Positions 13,409 to 14,232 of a DNA stretch of 14,232 nucleotides are shown one piece after another. Below the pieces are notes generated by a model that saw nothing but the letters and a program-made list of their open reading frames with translations, searched no databases and was not told where the DNA came from. The DNA is taken from NCBI GenBank assembly GCA_964543205.1, contig CAZIXB010000035.1:1-14232 (forward strand), written 5' to 3'. Position 1 is the stretch's first letter. Each line of letters begins with the position of its first letter. The position numbers and the translations under genes are program-made. The stretch is from CAYSRM01 sp964543205. GTDB taxonomy: Bacteria > Verrucomicrobiota > Kiritimatiellia > UBA8416 > CAYSRM01.

Positions 13409-14232
13409 TTTTACAGCAAAGGACAGTATCGGCATTGTAGAGACTAAGCTTGTGAAAATCGATCTGCCTTCAGAAGGTTTCAAGCTGCAAAACGGGTCGG
13501 TTTTGAAAGAGCTTGAAGTGGCCTATGAGACTTATGGCAAGCTGTCCGGCGACAGGGATAATGTTGTATTTGTATGCCATGCTCTTTCAGGCGACGCTCA
13601 TGCGGCCGGTTATCATTCAGAAGATGATGAAAAGCCCGGCTGGTGGGACGAAATGATAGGACCAGGCAAGGGGATAGACACCAGATTCTACCATGTTATC
13701 TGTGCAAATATTCTCGGCGGTTGCAAAGGCGCTACGGGCCCTTCTTCTGTGAACCCTGAAACCGGCAGACCATATGGGTCTGATTTTCCGGAAATCTCTG
13801 TAGCCGACATTGTAAACGCGCATTGCCTGTTGCTAGAACAACTGGGCATAAAAAGGCTGGCTGCGGTCATTGGCGGTTCTTTCGGCGGCATGCAGGCGCT
13901 TGATTGGGCTATACGCTATCCTGAAATGATGGACCGGGTTGTTTGCGCAGCTTCTGCAACCAGTCTTTCGGCTCAGGCCCTGGCCTTTGATATTGTGGGG
14001 CGAACAGCCATCACCCATGACGTTGACTGGCAGGGAGGAGATTATTACAAGACGGGACGCAGTCCCAGTCAGGGGCTTGCCCTGGCAAGGCGGATTGGTC
14101 ACATAACTTACTTGTCTCCCGGGATGATGACCCGGAAATTCGGCCGCGAAAAGACGGAAAACACCGATAAATCTTCGTTATCTCCTATATTCCAGGTTGA
14201 AAGCTACCTGAATTATCAGGGAGAAAAATTCG
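13401..14232 (+). CDS. metX: Homoserine O-acetyltransferase (partial, cut by window edge)
   Basis: It transfers an acyl group from acyl-CoA to the hydroxyl of L-homoserine, the activating step of methionine synthesis. The alpha/beta-hydrolase fold is visible for 277 residues: NVVFVCHALSGDAHAAG (54-70), the family block NILGGCKGATGPSS (103-116) and the nucleophile elbow GGSFGGMQALDWA (158-170) with S160. The remaining catalytic Asp and His lie beyond the right edge. MetX-fold enzymes use acetyl-CoA or succinyl-CoA, and the visible part does not settle which; acetyl is the default. ATG 13401 overlaps cutA in ATGAATAA with no strong ribosome binding site, so reinitiation after cutA is likely. 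Confidence 0.93.
   Translation, partial: MNNFTAKDSIGIVETKLVKIDLPSEGFKLQNGSVLKELEVAYETYGKLSGDRDNVVFVCHALSGDAHAAGYHSEDDEKPGWWDEMIGPGKGIDTRFYHVICANILGGCKGATGPSSVNPETGRPYGSDFPEISVADIVNAHCLLLEQLGIKRLAAVIGGSFGGMQALDWAIRYPEMMDRVVCAASATSLSAQALAFDIVGRTAITHDVDWQGGDYYKTGRSPSQGLALARRIGHITYLSPGMMTRKFGREKTENTDKSSLSPIFQVESYLNYQGEKF

Noticed and set aside
1..14232. Sigma-54 promoters (GG-N10-GC) as targets of the local regulator
   Set aside because: The few TGGC-containing intergenic sites inspected by eye lacked the GC at the right distance; no full -24/-12 site was found, so no local target is claimed.
1..14232. tRNA, rRNA, CRISPR arrays, insertion sequences or prophage genes
   Set aside because: No cloverleaf pattern, evenly spaced repeat array, transposase, integrase or phage structural gene was seen on either strand.

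Overview
This is a gene-dense chromosomal window of mid-range GC, with both strands coding and most genes in short, closely packed runs. No rRNA, tRNA, insertion sequence, phage gene or CRISPR array is visible. The gene families suggest an anaerobic, sugar-using bacterium of the PVC group (Verrucomicrobiota, Kiritimatiellota or Lentisphaerota). The reasons are a DUF4954 protein, NahK-type amino-sugar kinases, an orphan sigma-54 regulator and a 156-residue hypothetical that resembles, from memory, PVC proteins. That placement is an inference from family recall, not a computed taxonomy.

Layout. (1) 1-598, minus strand: a small Cys-rich protein translationally coupled (ATGA overlap) to a gene that runs off the left edge and looks like a low-molecular-weight phosphatase without its catalytic Cys and Arg. 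An imperfect inverted repeat (503-637) spans the start of this pair. (2) 744-1214, plus: a hypothetical protein behind a near-consensus sigma-70 promoter. (3) 1266-2684, minus: an NtrC-type sigma-54 response regulator, divergent from proC (2900-3697, plus), which makes proline. (4) 3814-6060, minus: an acyl-CoA dehydrogenase downstream of an NAD-dependent UDP-hexose/UDP-HexNAc 4-epimerase. (5) 6222-11791, plus: the core of the window, an apparent operon of acyl carrier protein, DUF4954 beta-helix protein, nagB, a 55-residue small ORF, a ROK-type sugar kinase and a NahK-like kinase. (6) 11772-12896, minus: a second NahK-like kinase, facing the first and overlapping it tail to tail by 20 bp. (7) 13058-14232, plus: cutA overlapping metX, which is cut by the right edge.

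How the genes work together. NagB converts glucosamine-6-P to fructose-6-P and ammonia. The ROK protein could phosphorylate an amino sugar at C6, and the NahK-type kinases could phosphorylate HexNAc at C1. The divergent epimerase has features compatible with UDP-GlcNAc/UDP-GalNAc interconversion. Together these look like an amino-sugar salvage or interconversion unit, with its uridylyltransferase, deacetylase (NagA) and any phosphorylase or hydrolase outside the window. The least understood part is the pairing of a free-standing acyl carrier protein with the DUF4954 protein at the head of this operon. DUF4954 has no assigned function, but its hexapeptide-repeat fold is the fold of sugar acyltransferases.
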